31,465 nt of DNA from Baffinella frigidus (lineage: Eukaryota; Cryptophyceae; Cryptomonadales; Baffinellaceae): contig MU646458.1 of NCBI GenBank assembly GCA_026770585.1, forward strand, positions 212,716 through 244,180. The letters are read 5' to 3'. The notes beneath the pieces were generated by a model. The model was given only the letters and a program-made list of their open reading frames with translations, did not search any database and had not been told where the DNA came from. The translations under genes and the position numbers were made by a program. Positions 9,901 through 17,359 of the stretch are shown here, piece by piece (within the stretch, counting starts at the first letter, position 1; each line of letters begins with the position of its first letter).

Positions 9901-11049
9901 ATCTTCAACGCGAGTCTCGCTCCGAGGTGGGCCCAACGAACTTGTGAGGGGGGGCGCATGCTGAGGAAGAGAGCCGCTTGCGCTCAGGATCGCTGATTTC
10001 CTACTGAACCAGGGGATCAGGAGATTTTTACACATTTGTCTGGTACAAAACACTTTTATATGCCGAAAGCAGAAAGTACTTCCCCACTAGGTCCTCCAAG
10101 ACGCGTCCCAATACACGGCAGAGCACCCCTTCTAGGGGTCACACTTTGTCCTCTAATTTGTGAACCCACATAATTCCTTTGTTCGTAGTGAACACTCCCA
10201 AACGTGTATAGTTGACTTTAGACCATGTCTGGCCCCTCGAAGATGACTTTTGACGTTACCCAACACTGTCAAAGGTTAAAAATTTACTTCTGCCAGTCTC
10301 AACACCCCAAATGTTGACGGTTGAGTTTTGACATGATCCATCCCTCAAAAGTTGACACTCTCAAAAGTTGACTTTCGAATACCCCCGTAAAAGCACCCTT
10401 TCCGGCTTTCCGGCACGTTGCGTTGGTGCCCCACAGGGGAGGAAAAGAGGGGGGGGGCTCTGTCGTGTAGTGGGACACGTCTGGTGGTGGGTACTACTTA
10501 CTAAAAACAATGCCGCAAGCTGAAAGGTAAGTACCTTTTTGGCTGCATTTACTCTGTTTCAAAAATGTGTCCCTATAATTTTGTATTAAGCCCGGCAAGA
10601 TCATGTCCCTATCCACTCGAAGCTAGATGTGTGACTATTTTAAAACATGATTTATTTTACAAGTGAAGGGAAAAAAGAAGTGTGTAGTAATTTTCACACA
10701 AATAGGGGCAAATGGTCACGTAGCTCAAGGAATTCCTTGAGCTACGTGACCAAGCCTGTCCGTGACTGGTACTAAATTTAACAACCCCACATTTAAAATA
10801 CTCCCTCTTTCAACCTCAAGTGGACGCAAAAGCCCTGCTTCTCCACCCTCCTAAAAACGGAGTTTCTCAATCGTTTGGGTCGGGTTTGTATAGGTTTTGT
10901 GCCAGAGTCGTCAAGTTTCCTGTACAAATCCCGGTACAAAACCTGGCTGTGTAGTCAACGTTGTGGGACTCTACCTCGCCGTTGGCCGGGGCGAGGAGGA
11001 GGCAGGCGACCAGGAGGAAGGTGACGGGGAGCGCCGTGGCGATGCCCAT
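502..11049 (-). CDS. Secreted multi-exon LamG/EGF protein (gene 1), ~25 exons
   Basis: Reconstructed by joining minus-strand coding islands through GT-AG sites with matching phase. Exons, high to low: 11049-10975, 8597-7688, 7591-7539, 7439-7385, 6793-6750, 6621-6586, 6255-6182, 5884-5722, 5634-5542, 5446-5356, 4880-4677, 4552-4456, 3914-3797, 3284-3157, 3081-2987, 2940-2921, 2877-2798, 2737-2526, 2462-2298, 2085-1967, 1853-1767, 1656-1553, 1281-1221, 970-906, 559-502. They total 3207 nt, exactly 1069 codons including stop. Order: signal peptide 1-24, LamG-like domain ~30-270, EGF-like modules ~290-372, LamG-like domain ~471-631, then ~440 residues I cannot assign. Seen: hydrophobic leader, cysteine spacing, N-x-S/T sequons. 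Known: LamG and EGF modules occur in extracellular adhesion or receptor proteins. Inferred: secreted or cell-surface protein; no C-terminal membrane span is seen. Least certain boundaries: 4456 (alternative 4435), 2921/2877, 2526/2462. Confidence 0.8.
787..863. repeat. 36-bp tandem duplication
   Basis: TCTATGAGCCTTAAGACCAC and TCTATGAGCCTCAAGACCAC, each followed by TCTCCCA, in the last intron of gene 1. Confidence 0.75.
1064..1108 (-). CDS. Candidate cassette exon duplicated from gene 1 exon 24
   Basis: A 45-nt segment preceded by a good acceptor (GACTTTCTTCCAG) and followed by GTAGGG. It encodes GLVHLSPTGPTIHPT; the first eleven residues mirror exon 24 at 970-906 (GLAHFSPTGPT). Both its ends are phase 0, as is the donor of exon 23, so inclusion would add 15 residues without breaking the frame. 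Alternatively it is a decaying tandem duplicate whose acceptor still looks usable. Confidence 0.45.
1298..1447. repeat. Degenerate 30-bp tandem repeat, five units
   Basis: AT-rich units built round TTTCAAAAATT spaced 30 bp apart. They fill most of gene 1 intron 22, just upstream (in gene sense) of the acceptor at 1282. Confidence 0.75.
1858..1965 (+). repeat. TTTGGGG-type array forming gene 1 intron 20
   Basis: Tandem GGTTTGG/GGGTTGG units. On the coding (minus) strand the intron is GTAAAC, CCCCAAA repeats, then AAACCAG, so the array is practically the whole intron (1966-1854). Confidence 0.85.
4456..6793 (-). CDS. Gene 1 exons 5-12: linker and second LamG-like domain
   Basis: Eight short exons: 6793-6750, 6621-6586, 6255-6182, 5884-5722, 5634-5542, 5446-5356, 4880-4677, 4552-4456. 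All junction phases agree. The intron after 4677 has a perfect GTAAGT donor and a TAG acceptor, both phase 1. Exons 9-12 form a LamG-like fold, ending in FDGVVYKIKLYAWALS, the usual final strand of this domain. Three introns (6585-6256, 5541-5447, 5355-4881) are largely CCCTAAA-type repeats on the coding strand and run directly into the acceptor. Exon 8 has no methionine and would be missed by ATG-based ORF finding. The weakest acceptor is the one before exon 6 (GAATAG in purine-rich sequence). Confidence 0.75.
4887..5336 (+). repeat. Degenerate TTTAGGG/GTTAGGGG array in gene 1 intron
   Basis: About 450 bp of TTTAGGG, TTGAGGG, TTCAGGG and GTTAGGGG units. It makes up nearly all of the 475-bp intron 5355-4881 and abuts the acceptor CCCTAACCCAG. 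Confidence 0.9.
6259..6580 (+). repeat. TTTAGGG array in gene 1 intron
   Basis: About 45 units, with a run of near-perfect TTTAGGG at 6435-6530. It fills the 330-bp intron 6585-6256 and ends at CCTAAACGTAG in coding sense. Confidence 0.92.
6808..6890 (-). repeat. Dispersed repeat R1, copy 3 (inverted, truncated)
   Basis: Inverted relative to copies 1 and 2: TTATTTATTGCCAAATAACA, GCACATGCTTTGCATTGTG, then diverges at TAGCCCGTGTC where a GAGA microsatellite begins. Lies in a gene 1 intron. Confidence 0.7.
6888..7005 (+). repeat. GAGA/GAGC microsatellite
   Basis: Purine-rich GAGAGAGC run beside R1 copy 3, in a gene 1 intron. Its six-frame translations (RERERE) are not coding. Confidence 0.9.
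7028..7082. repeat. 32-bp tandem duplication
   Basis: GGATCCACCTCATCATGGCT and GGATCCACCGCATCATGGCT, 32 bp apart. Confidence 0.75.
7155..7292 (+). repeat. R3-type dispersed element (TGTAGTA...GGTCACGTAAC)
   Basis: GTGTAGTAGATTTCGTTGA, GGTCACGTAAC, AATACCCTATCCTG and TTACAACCCCACATGTCAAT. An inverted relative sits at 22595-22715 and another at 10682-10815. Lies in a gene 1 intron. Confidence 0.65.
7385..7591 (-). CDS. Gene 1 exons 3-4: second EGF-like module
   Basis: Exon 3 (7591-7539) follows a strong pyrimidine-rich acceptor ending CTTCAG. It begins in phase 1 with KECHDIPECSLGTTTCH, which completes the first EGF module and starts the second. Exon 4 (7439-7385) follows GTGTGTGCAG and reads YLAYCRDTPGSFECSCPR, the GSF-C-x-C core of an EGF module; it ends at GTGCAT in phase 1. 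The intron between them is 99 bp. The last cysteine of module 2 (GGIC) comes from exon 5 at 6793-6750. Three consecutive phase matches plus cysteine spacing make this one of the safest parts of the model. Confidence 0.85.
7688..8597 (-). CDS. Gene 1 exon 2: LamG-like domain and start of EGF module
   Basis: The largest exon (303 codons plus one base). The acceptor is the CTTTCACAG just before it and the donor is GTTTCC after 7688. The encoded segment has the hallmarks of a concanavalin-A-like LamG domain: FTIELWV near residue 61, the WHHIAVSR strand near 130, and a closing strand with VRLWN near 209. It then continues into a cysteine-rich EGF-like module (EC, HTC, STC, FEC, LC spacing) whose sixth cysteine is supplied by the next exon. 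The exon can be extended upstream to an ATG at 8633, but that puts the start without a leader; joining to the signal-peptide exon gives a sensible secreted protein. Confidence 0.88.
8728..8978 (-). repeat. 21-bp minisatellite (would encode KPSPTVP-like repeats)
   Basis: About twelve 21-bp units, GGCACAGTAGGAGAAGGCTTT-like, one of them 24 bp. All lengths are multiples of 3, and on the minus strand one frame reads KPxPTVP repeats after a hydrophobic start (ATG at 9045). It lies inside intron 1 of gene 1, so it may be an untranslated minisatellite or an alternative first exon. Confidence 0.8.
9106..9245 (+). repeat. Dispersed repeat R1, copy 2
   Basis: Near-identical to 235-360 over about 110 bp, ending in CTCTCTCT. 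Lies in gene 1 intron 1. Confidence 0.8.
10682..10815 (+). mobile_element. R3-type element with 38-bp perfect palindrome
   Basis: Starts GTGTAGTAATTTTCACACA, contains the perfect palindrome 10714-10751 (GGTCACGTAGCTCAAGGAA and its reverse complement), then CAACCCCACATTTAAAATAC. Shares blocks with 7155-7292 and 22595-22715. Probably a non-autonomous inverted-repeat transposon. Confidence 0.65.
10975..11049 (-). CDS. Gene 1 exon 1: signal peptide
   Basis: Twenty-five codons starting at an ATG in good context (AGCAAGATGG). They read MGIATALPVTFLLVACLLLA and then end in PANGE, with a hydrophobic core and an A-N-G cleavage-like site, so this is a typical secretory signal peptide. The exon stops at a GTAGAG donor in phase 0. 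The next phase-0 acceptor that opens a coding region is at 8597, so intron 1 is about 2.4 kb and holds mobile repeats and a minisatellite. Reading on past the donor gives only 35 more codons without recognisable features, so a splice is the better explanation. Confidence 0.75.
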
Positions 11050-11159
11050 CTTGCTGCAACCTGCGTGCGCGGACGTTGTTCGTCAACTGCTTCACGTTTC
11101 AAAACTCCCAATGGATACGTCTGGTGGTATTGGCCAGAGTTTCATATCAAACCCCTAAA

Positions 11160-11275
11160 CACTGCACCCTAAACCCCAAACCCCAAACCCCAAACCCCAA
11201 ACCCCAAACCTCAAACCCCAAGCCCTAAACCCTAAACCCTAAACCCTAAACCCAACCCCAGACCCCAAACCGGGG
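11160..11275 (-). repeat. CCCTAAA/CCCCAAA array upstream of gene 1
   Basis: C-rich on the plus strand, 110 bp upstream of the gene 1 start, opposite in orientation to the arrays within gene 1. Confidence 0.85.
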
Positions 11276-11341
11276 GGCGGTGCCACGTTCACGGTTGGGA
11301 GGAGGGGTGGTCACGGGGCGGATGGTTGATATGCTCTACCC

Positions 11342-11770
11342 GGGTCTGACCGGTGCGCAGCGCACAGAAGCGGTGGTGTCAGAAGCGGAGGCTGCCTGCG
11401 GGGCCACACGCAGCCAGCACCCTCAGCCTCCACAGGCAAAGTTATCTTCTGGCGCGAAGGCGTCGAAACTCTCCCTCCAAAGGAGGCGCATCTCACAGGA
11501 ATATGGTAGGGGACAGGTGACGAATATGCGATGCTGCGCCCATGCGCCCGATGCCCTACCGTTTCTCGAGGGGGGCTGCAAAGAGAGAGAAAGAGAGTAA
11601 GAGTTGCTGGCAAACTAAGGCGGCGGTGCCAGCGGCCGCAGCTCACCGCGCCAGCACGAAACGGCGCTACCAGGTGCAACGACAGCGTGGGGGTCCCTCA
11701 GGGGGGTCTCACCGGTGCGCAGCGCACGGACGCGGTGTTGTCAGAGGAGGCGGGGGATCAGCCTGCGGAG
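11342..11770 (+). repeat. Direct duplication of a GC-rich ~65-bp segment
   Basis: The segments at about 11342-11405 and 11703-11770 share GGTCTNACCGGTGCGCAGCG and the following bases. Translated on the plus strand both give LTGAQRT(E/D)AV(V/L)SE, with changes that keep amino-acid type, so a duplicated exon is possible. Confidence 0.5.
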
Positions 11771-12165
11771 GGGGAGAGGTGTCACTCACCAGCACCATCC
11801 GTCTCCGCAACGCTGAGAGCGCTCGCGGTCCTTTGACCCTCTTGTTTTCTGCACGGGTAGGAGGGACGCGAGGGGGTGCGGCAGAGGTCAAAGGCAAGTG
11901 GGTCTCCCGCACCTGGTGGGCTGAGAGGCTTGTCGGGGTAGCACCTGCCCGCGGTGTGGCGGGGTGGGCGAGGCGTTGGCAACGCAGGACCGTGTCGCAG
12001 GCCTTGATGGGTGATGAGAAACGGGCCTACCGGAAAATTTGGGCGTTTGAGGCGACGTTTCCCCCTACGTTTCTGGTCAATTTGGCCGCGGCCCAAAAGG
12101 TTCCGGAAGCCGCCACTTTAGACGTGATGGTTGGCAATCAAAAGTTGCCGTACCACGGCAGCTGA
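11542..12165 (+). CDS. Doubtful GC-rich ORF
   Basis: A 207-codon plus-strand frame in GC-rich sequence. Its translation is arginine/glycine/alanine-rich, without recognisable motifs, and overlaps other open frames on both strands, as expected by chance at high GC. The only hint of coding in the area is a duplicated segment in other frames (LTGAQRTEAVVSEAEAA around 11340-11400 and LTGAQRTDAVLSEEAGD around 11705-11760). This may belong to exons of an unresolved plus-strand gene divergent from gene 1. Confidence 0.15.
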   Translation: MRPMPYRFSRGAAKREKESKSCWQTKAAVPAAAAHRASTKRRYQVQRQRGGPSGGSHRCAAHGRGVVRGGGGSACGGGEVSLTSTIRLRNAESARGPLTLLFSARVGGTRGGAAEVKGKWVSRTWWAERLVGVAPARGVAGWARRWQRRTVSQALMGDEKRAYRKIWAFEATFPPTFLVNLAAAQKVPEAATLDVMVGNQKLPYHGS

Positions 12166-12215
12166 CGAAATAACGAAATAGCTGACTGGCTTACAAGGAG
12201 AACTGACTATTTAAG

Positions 12216-13090
12216 TTCATAAGTGGATATTCTCCCCGGAGAAAATTCGAAAATTCGGAAAGTTGGTACAAATTCCAAGGGCTTTTTCTCACATCGCAAC
12301 GTGGGGGCCTAGGTGGTGGAGGGGATTTTCACTCTTCGTGCGTTGGCCGCGAGGAGAGTGGCCCACATATTTTTGCCCCGCCCGCCATCCGCTCGAAAGG
12401 AGGTGCACGGGGCAACTGTGTGTGGCATAGGCAGAGGGCCCCACACAACGGGTGCTCCGCGGGAGAGACCAGGGACCGGTGGACGCTTATTGTGACCCTG
12501 TTCCTCGGTGGACCCCCACATGGGTAGTGGCAGTTTCTTGGGCAGGAAAACTCTGGTGCAGTTCCCAAATGTTTTCCTAACCTCGCCTCAATTTTGCGCC
12601 GTGCATTTCTCTTTCGAATGAAGTCAATAAGTGTCAATAAGTGTGTGTGAACTGACTTACCACGCCAGAGTAGAGGAGGGGGTTAATTTTTTTAAACCGT
12701 GTCAGGACACGGTTTGACTTTTGAAAACCACTGCCTTGAAGGGGAATTGACTTTTGACGACCCCTTCGAAGACTCTGGCGTGGAGGTTTTTTTTTTTGGC
12801 CTGAAGGTGCTCGAAAAGAGGGGGAAAGGGAGCTCGGTCAGTCCGAGTGGATAGGATCAAGAAGCTCATTCCTCCATTATTCCCATCTCCTCAAGAGTGA
12901 GGTGAGCATGGCCTTCGATGTGAGTGTAAATAAAAGCACCAAAGCACCAACGGTCAGCCCTACACTCTTGTGTGGCCGCGCCAGGTCAGAAGTAGTCAGA
13001 CTTGCCTATTTTTTAATTTCATAGGTGGACATTCTCTTCATAATTCACCTTCAGAGATAATTCGAAAATTCGGAAAGTTGGTTACAAATC
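12216..13090. repeat. Diverged direct repeat pair
   Basis: AATTCGAAAATTCGGAAAGT followed by TGGT and a spaced ACAAATTCC/ACAAATCCC occurs at about 12245 and 13060, both preceded by GTGGA(T/C)ATTCTC. A second pair, CAGCCCTACACTCTTG, is at 12955 and 13120. No gene recognised between. Confidence 0.55.
12660..12783. mobile_element. Short inverted-repeat element
   Basis: Terminal CCACGCCAGAGT at the left and ACTCTGGCGTGG at the right, with an inner palindrome AAACCGTGTC/GACACGGTTT. Size 124 bp fits a MITE. Confidence 0.65.
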
Positions 13091-13539
13091 CCGTGTGAAC
13101 TGACTTGTTTTCCCAAGTCAGCCCTACACTCTTGCGTGGTAGGGGAAGAATCGCGTGAAAATGCGCGATTTCTCCAAAAGTTGACTCCAGCCTCCAAATT
13201 CGGACGTAGTAGACTTTGGCGATTGACCCCCTTCCCATCTAGCGCAGGTTCGAGCCATTCTATTCCGGGAACAAGGATTTTTCTTTTAAAACCCCCAAGA
13301 CGCTTTCGAGTTATTTTCAAATTTAGACTTTTTGGTCCGCTCCAAAAGTAAGAGCCCTTTCGGAGGGGCGTAAAATGACGTTCCTGTGAAAATTACTACA
13401 CCAAGGAACCCGAAGGAACCACACACATGGCACTTGTACGTGCATCTTCTATAAAAAAAGTACAGTTCACAAACTCAAATTTCCCCTGCATTCAGATAAA
13501 CAAATCACGAACCCCGCTGCAAATCAACTTACCAACTAC

Positions 13540-14150
13540 AGGATGGCCCTCAACTTCCTCATTGAAATAGTTCCTTTGAAATCCCACCATAGAAGGATAC
13601 TGGAACTGATCCGCAGGATGGCCCTGCACCCCAACCCCTCAACCCTAAACCCTAAACCCTAAAACCTAAAACCTAAACCCTAAACCTGAAACCCTAAACC
13701 CTCAACCCTAAACCCTAATCCCTAAACCCTAAACCCTAAACCCTAAACCCTAAACCCTAAACCCCAACCCTAAACCCTAAACCCTAAACCCTAAACCCTA
13801 AACCCTAAACCTAGACCCTAAACCTAAACCCTACACCCTAAACCCTAAACCAGGACGGCCCTGCGTTTATTGAAGCAACGAGCCTCCCGGTGCAGAGGAT
13901 CGCAGCATATCAAAGAGGTAGTCTTGTTGGTGCTGGAGTACTCACAACCTGAGCATTTTCCGTTACTAATTTGACACAGCAGAACCGACTGAAGGGTGAT
14001 CCTCAATTGGGCCCGGCACACGCGATCCTCTGCACAGGGAGGCATGATGTGATCCGAAAGGAAGCATGGCCTTGCCACAGAACAAGTTCTGGTGTCCGCC
14101 TATGTTGGGAGCTCGAAGAACCTAAAGGACCTAAAGGACAGCCCGCACAG
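13540..14150. repeat. Dispersed repeat R5 cluster (left)
   Basis: Blocks shared among 13560-13630, 14040-14145, 14605-14770, 17888-17985 and 18262-18400: CTTTAGGTCCTTTAGGTTCT, CTCCCAACATAGGCGGACAC, GGAACTGGTTC, GATGTGATCCGAAAGGAAGC, and CGATCCTCTGCAC in both orientations. No coding potential shown. Confidence 0.6.
13636..13852 (-). repeat. CCCTAAA array flanked by a short direct repeat
   Basis: About 30 CCCTAAA units. Left flank CAGGATGGCCCTGC (13615-13628), right flank CAGGACGGCCCTGC (13853-13866), so the array looks inserted into, or copied with, a 14-bp duplication. Confidence 0.85.
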
Positions 14151-14414
14151 TGCAGAGGGGGCTGGGAGACGGGACCTATCCGCCCACCTCGGACAGAAGT
14201 CCATCAAAACATCAATCCCCGCATCGGAGGCTTCAACACACGAGCGCCGGTGCGGAACTTCGGACAGAAGGGTCCGTTCCATGGCGTAAGCTGGCTCAGG
14301 CTGTCTGCCTGGACCAAGAGACATCATCGCCGGTGAAGGTGCGTACTTTCCCAGCCCCCGCCGAGAAACCCTCGCCGTCCACGAGCCCCAGGCCACCGTC
14401 CAAAAGCAGCTGCA

Positions 14415-14532
14415 CAGGGGTACCTCGCTCATAAGAAACTGCCCCCCCCCCTAGGACTCCCATATGGCCCTAGGCATAGGCCTCCTGTAGGGTCCTAGGG
14501 GAGGGTAGTTTCTTATGAGCGAGGTACCCCTG
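14415..14532. mobile_element. MITE family A, copy 1 (complete)
   Basis: 118 bp with long terminal inverted repeats CAGGGGTACCTCGCTCATAA / TTATGAGCGAGGTACCCCTG extending through GAAAC and around a CCTAGG/AGGCCTA core. Able to fold into one hairpin. Confidence 0.88.
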
Positions 14533-14604
14533 TAGGGCCCCCGCTTGCAGCCCCATATTGGCAGAGGCCGCATGGAGCATGGAGAGCCCCAGATGTGTGC
14601 CTCG

Positions 14605-14770
14605 TCTACCATTACGCCTTTAGGTCCTTTAGGTTCTTTTAACTCCCACCATAGGCGGACACGGGAACTTGTTCGCTCCAGGCTCCCTCTACTGAGATTA
14701 CTGCTGCCCTTTAGGTCTTTGAGGCTCTTCAAGCTCCCAACATAGGCGGACACTGGAACTGGTTCTGCCT
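14605..14770 (-). repeat. R5 repeat, two head-to-tail copies
   Basis: TTTAGGTCCTTTAGGTTCTT...CATAGGCGGACACGGGAACT followed by TTTAGGTCTTTGAGGCTCTT...CATAGGCGGACACTGGAACT, inverted relative to 14090-14145. Confidence 0.65.
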
Positions 14771-15003
14771 CAATGCCCCCCCCCAGAGTCAGAGTTCCCG
14801 ACCTACCCACACCTCTCACGCTCTGCTTCTGAGATCATTACAGGGGTATCTCGCTCAAAAGACCCCCCCTCCCAGTACCACCATAGGGCCCAGGGCATCG
14901 GCCTGCTGCAGGGTCCTGTCTGGCGCGTTTTAAGACCAGCGTGACAGCAGAGGAGAAGATTTGTGAGATAAAGATGTATTGACGTGAAGAGGCGCTCCTA
15001 GTT

Positions 15004-15157
15004 CTAGCTCTGTCCCACTTGGATTTGGGCTCGCCATTATTTCGCCCCCCCGAAATTTCACAGGTGAATTTCATGGGGGAGGTGTCAAAATTCGCCTGTG
15101 AATTTTTGGGGGAGTGGCGAAATAATGGCGAGCCCAAATTTACTGGGACAGAGCTAG
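15004..15157. mobile_element. MITE family B, long hairpin
   Basis: CTAGCTCTGTCCCA at the left and TGGGACAGAGCTAG at the right. Inside are TTGGGCTCGCCATTATTTCG and its complement, and further in AAATTTCACAGGTGAATTT against a diverged partner. Almost all 154 bp can pair. Confidence 0.85.
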
Positions 15158-15352
15158 TAGTTGGCTAATTCCTACTTATGAAGACTACGACCTTTCAGGA
15201 TGTCACTCCCGGTTCTGCCACGACCCTGCACTGGAGGGCTGGATGCGTCAAAGCAGGGCCAACCTGCGCATCCTCTCCGCCTATGTTGAGAGAAATCAAA
15301 CCCTCAAGGACCTAACGGACTTTTACAGCGAGGCATACTTTCCCAGGAAAGC

Positions 15353-15470
15353 CTAGCTCTGTCTCACTCGCGTTGACCGACTATTCTCAAGTTGACATCT
15401 TGAGTTTTTTGTACACACCCGTCAACTTTGGAGCGAAAAAGAGCCAGGTCTCAAACAATTGATGAGGGGA
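15353..15470 (+). mobile_element. Family B' element, copy 1
   Basis: CTAGCTCTGTCTCACTC, then TTCTCAAGTTGACAT, GTCAACTTTGGAGCGAAAAA and GAGCC. Same inner block as 21581-21719 (inverted), 23058-23190 and 26671-26809. Right end not clear. Confidence 0.65.
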
Positions 15471-15549
15471 AAACGAGACGGATATGGAGCCAAAAAGCGC
15501 GCCCCTTGACAAAACGCCGCCGCCCCTCGACACCTCTCAAAACGCCGAC

Positions 15550-16335
15550 CTACCCTTTAGCGCTAAAAAGCCCGCGAACCCAACGCGCGCACTTCCCCAC
15601 CCCCCCGATCGTAGCCTGGACCGGAAGGAAGACAGCGCGAAACGGTCGCATCGCGGGGTTCTCTTTTTTGGGGTCCTGGTCAGCGTGGAGGCCTTGAAGG
15701 GATTCACAATGCTGAGGCCACTCGGTGTTTCTGGTGGAGGACTTGCCCTCGAGGAGGCCTGTGAGGGATACACACGTCAGAGGCCACGATGTGTGTGGGG
15801 TGAAGACGGTGTCGGAGGAAGGGACGGAGTGGGCGGCGACGGACACTCTGAAGGCCCCTCCCTGCTGCAGGTTATCCTCGGCGTCTTCTGCGTCCAGCGA
15901 GCGTGCTGCATCGGCGCCCTCGTTTGCAGGATCCAGCAGCGGATTCCCCGCCAGCAAGCTCACCAAATGATGGTGGCCACGCAGAGCAGCCCACCACTTG
16001 GCCGATTTCCCGATGGTGTCTTGTGCCTTGATGTCCGCTCCCACGGCAATGAGCGAGGTCGCCATCGCATGGTCTCCTTTGAAGGCGGCCCAAAAGAGCG
16101 GCGTCCACCCCGTTTTGTCCTTGGCCTTGGCGTCTGCACCGTTAGAAAGGAGGGCGATCACGGCGTCGTTCTGGTCTGTGATAGCTGCCCTTTGCAGCGG
16201 GGTCCACCCATCGATCTCTTTGACCGCCTCAAACGGTCCCGTGAGGTTACCAGGTTCTGCGTCAGTATCTTCCCATCTCTGGGCCACCACCAAGACCACT
16301 ACCAGCGTCCACAAGAACGCAGCTCTCTTCACCAT
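15550..16335 (-). CDS. Ankyrin-repeat protein with N-terminal signal peptide or anchor
   Basis: An open frame runs from 16413, but the methionine at 16335 is preferred because it is followed at once by a hydrophobic stretch (AAFLWTLVVVLVVAQ), giving a secretory leader or membrane anchor. Ankyrin repeats follow: about residues 42-74 (DGWTPLQRAA...LLSNGADAKAKD), 75-107 (TGWTPLFWAA...LIAVGADIKAQD), and a weaker third, 108-133. Ankyrin repeats mediate protein-protein binding. The tail after about residue 158 is pyrimidine-rich and contains two tandemly related segments, each with an acceptor-like AG followed by GCCTCC (exon starts at 15758 and 15692). The 3' part is therefore probably intron plus duplicated exon, not continuous coding. 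The frame stops at 15550. Confidence 0.7.
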   Translation of the reverse strand: MVKRAAFLWTLVVVLVVAQRWEDTDAEPGNLTGPFEAVKEIDGWTPLQRAAITDQNDAVIALLSNGADAKAKDKTGWTPLFWAAFKGDHAMATSLIAVGADIKAQDTIGKSAKWWAALRGHHHLVSLLAGNPLLDPANEGADAARSLDAEDAEDNLQQGGAFRVSVAAHSVPSSDTVFTPHTSWPLTCVSLTGLLEGKSSTRNTEWPQHCESLQGLHADQDPKKENPAMRPFRAVFLPVQATIGGVGKCARWVRGLFSAKG

Positions 16336-16588
16336 CCCTTCCGGTATCCAGGCCGACCAATGACTGCCAGGACTGAATTCGGTTCCCAGCCCCATCAAAA
16401 ATCGATTATTCAATTTATTTGACTCGATTTTTTTTGGTTGCGAGACTGGTCAAACAAGACGCCGGTCCGGTCGGTGTCCCTTACTCTCGCTCTCGTCTCA
16501 CCTCGCCTTCTGGTCGTGTATGCAAATTCATCGTCGCGACAATTTATTACACCCCGCTTCACCCAGAAAGGGGCGCCTCTGGATCCTG

Positions 16589-16745
16589 CTCGGTACCTCG
16601 CTCACAAGGAGCCACCGAAGGGCTCGATACCAATCTACTTTAGGGTCCTAGGGTAGCGCGCCTCCTTATGAGTTTGCGGGCCCTGAAAATTGTACAGCAA
16701 TTTAAAAATAGTTTTATGGAGATGATTATGAGCGAAGTACCCCTG
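16589..16745. mobile_element. MITE family A, copy 2 (diverged, interrupted)
   Basis: Left end CTCGGTACCTCGCTCACAAG, middle CCTAGGG, right end ATTATGAGCGAAGTACCCCT separated by extra AT-rich bases. Confidence 0.6.
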
Positions 16746-16751
16746 CACCGA

Positions 16752-16890
16752 CACGGTGGACCACGAACCTTTCATCAAAAGTCAAATTGCCTGAAGACAA
16801 TTAACTTGAAGAATTTTTCTGATGCAAATTGGTCACGTAACACCCGGAATTCTGGCCCCAACGAAACCCTCGACACCTACAGTCTGGTGA
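16752..16890 (+). repeat. Dispersed repeat R4, copy 1
   Basis: CACGGTGGACCACGAACCTTTCATCAAAAGTCAA...TTGGTCACGTAAC...CGAAACCCTCGA (blocks). Related copies at 21338-21485 and, inverted, 25672-25765. Confidence 0.6.
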
Positions 16891-17205
16891 GTCCAAGCAG
16901 CCTCTCTCAAGAGCCCCTCCTGGCGCAACACTTTCATCCCCGTAGAAGTATTGATTAATTGCGTTCGGGGCAACGAAATTCACTACACAAATGCTTTACT
17001 ATTACTAGTATGATCCACCTGTGTAGTAATTTTCGTTGACCAAAAACAATTGATCAATACTGCCATTAACTTGGCAGCCACGCTCGAGCCTTAACGGAAG
17101 CTAGCAGAGAGACCTTGATCAATACGAATACGGTCGGACGGCATGTATGCACCCCCATCGAGGCTGTGTCTGTACAGGACCTAGCGAGAGGTCATGCCCA
17201 CTTTT

Positions 17206-17327
17206 CAAGGGTACCTCGCTCATACGAAACACCCCCCCCCCCAAGGACCACCCTAGGGCCCTAAGCATAGGCCTACTGTAGAGTCCTAGCTAGGGGAAGG
17301 CACTTGCGTTTGACCGAGGTACCCCTG
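17206..17327. mobile_element. MITE family A, copy 3
   Basis: AAGGGTACCTCGCTCATACG at the left, GACCGAGGTACCCCTG at the right, CCTAGGGCCCTAAGC core. Followed by TACACGTTCCAGAGAGA, the same flank as copy 4. Confidence 0.8.
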
Positions 17328-17359
17328 TACACGTTCCAGAGAGAGAGTCGCATCAGATA

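Noticed and set aside
13853-13920. Possible plus-strand exon after CCTAAACCAG (DGPAFIEATSLPVQ)
   Set aside because: The same AG-GATGGCCCT sequence occurs three times as part of a dispersed repeat, and no partner exon was found.
16801-16983. Cysteine-containing minus frame resembling a PAN/apple fragment (CLDSPDC...GCYVTN)
   Set aside because: It lies in dispersed repeat R4, whose other copies do not keep the frame.
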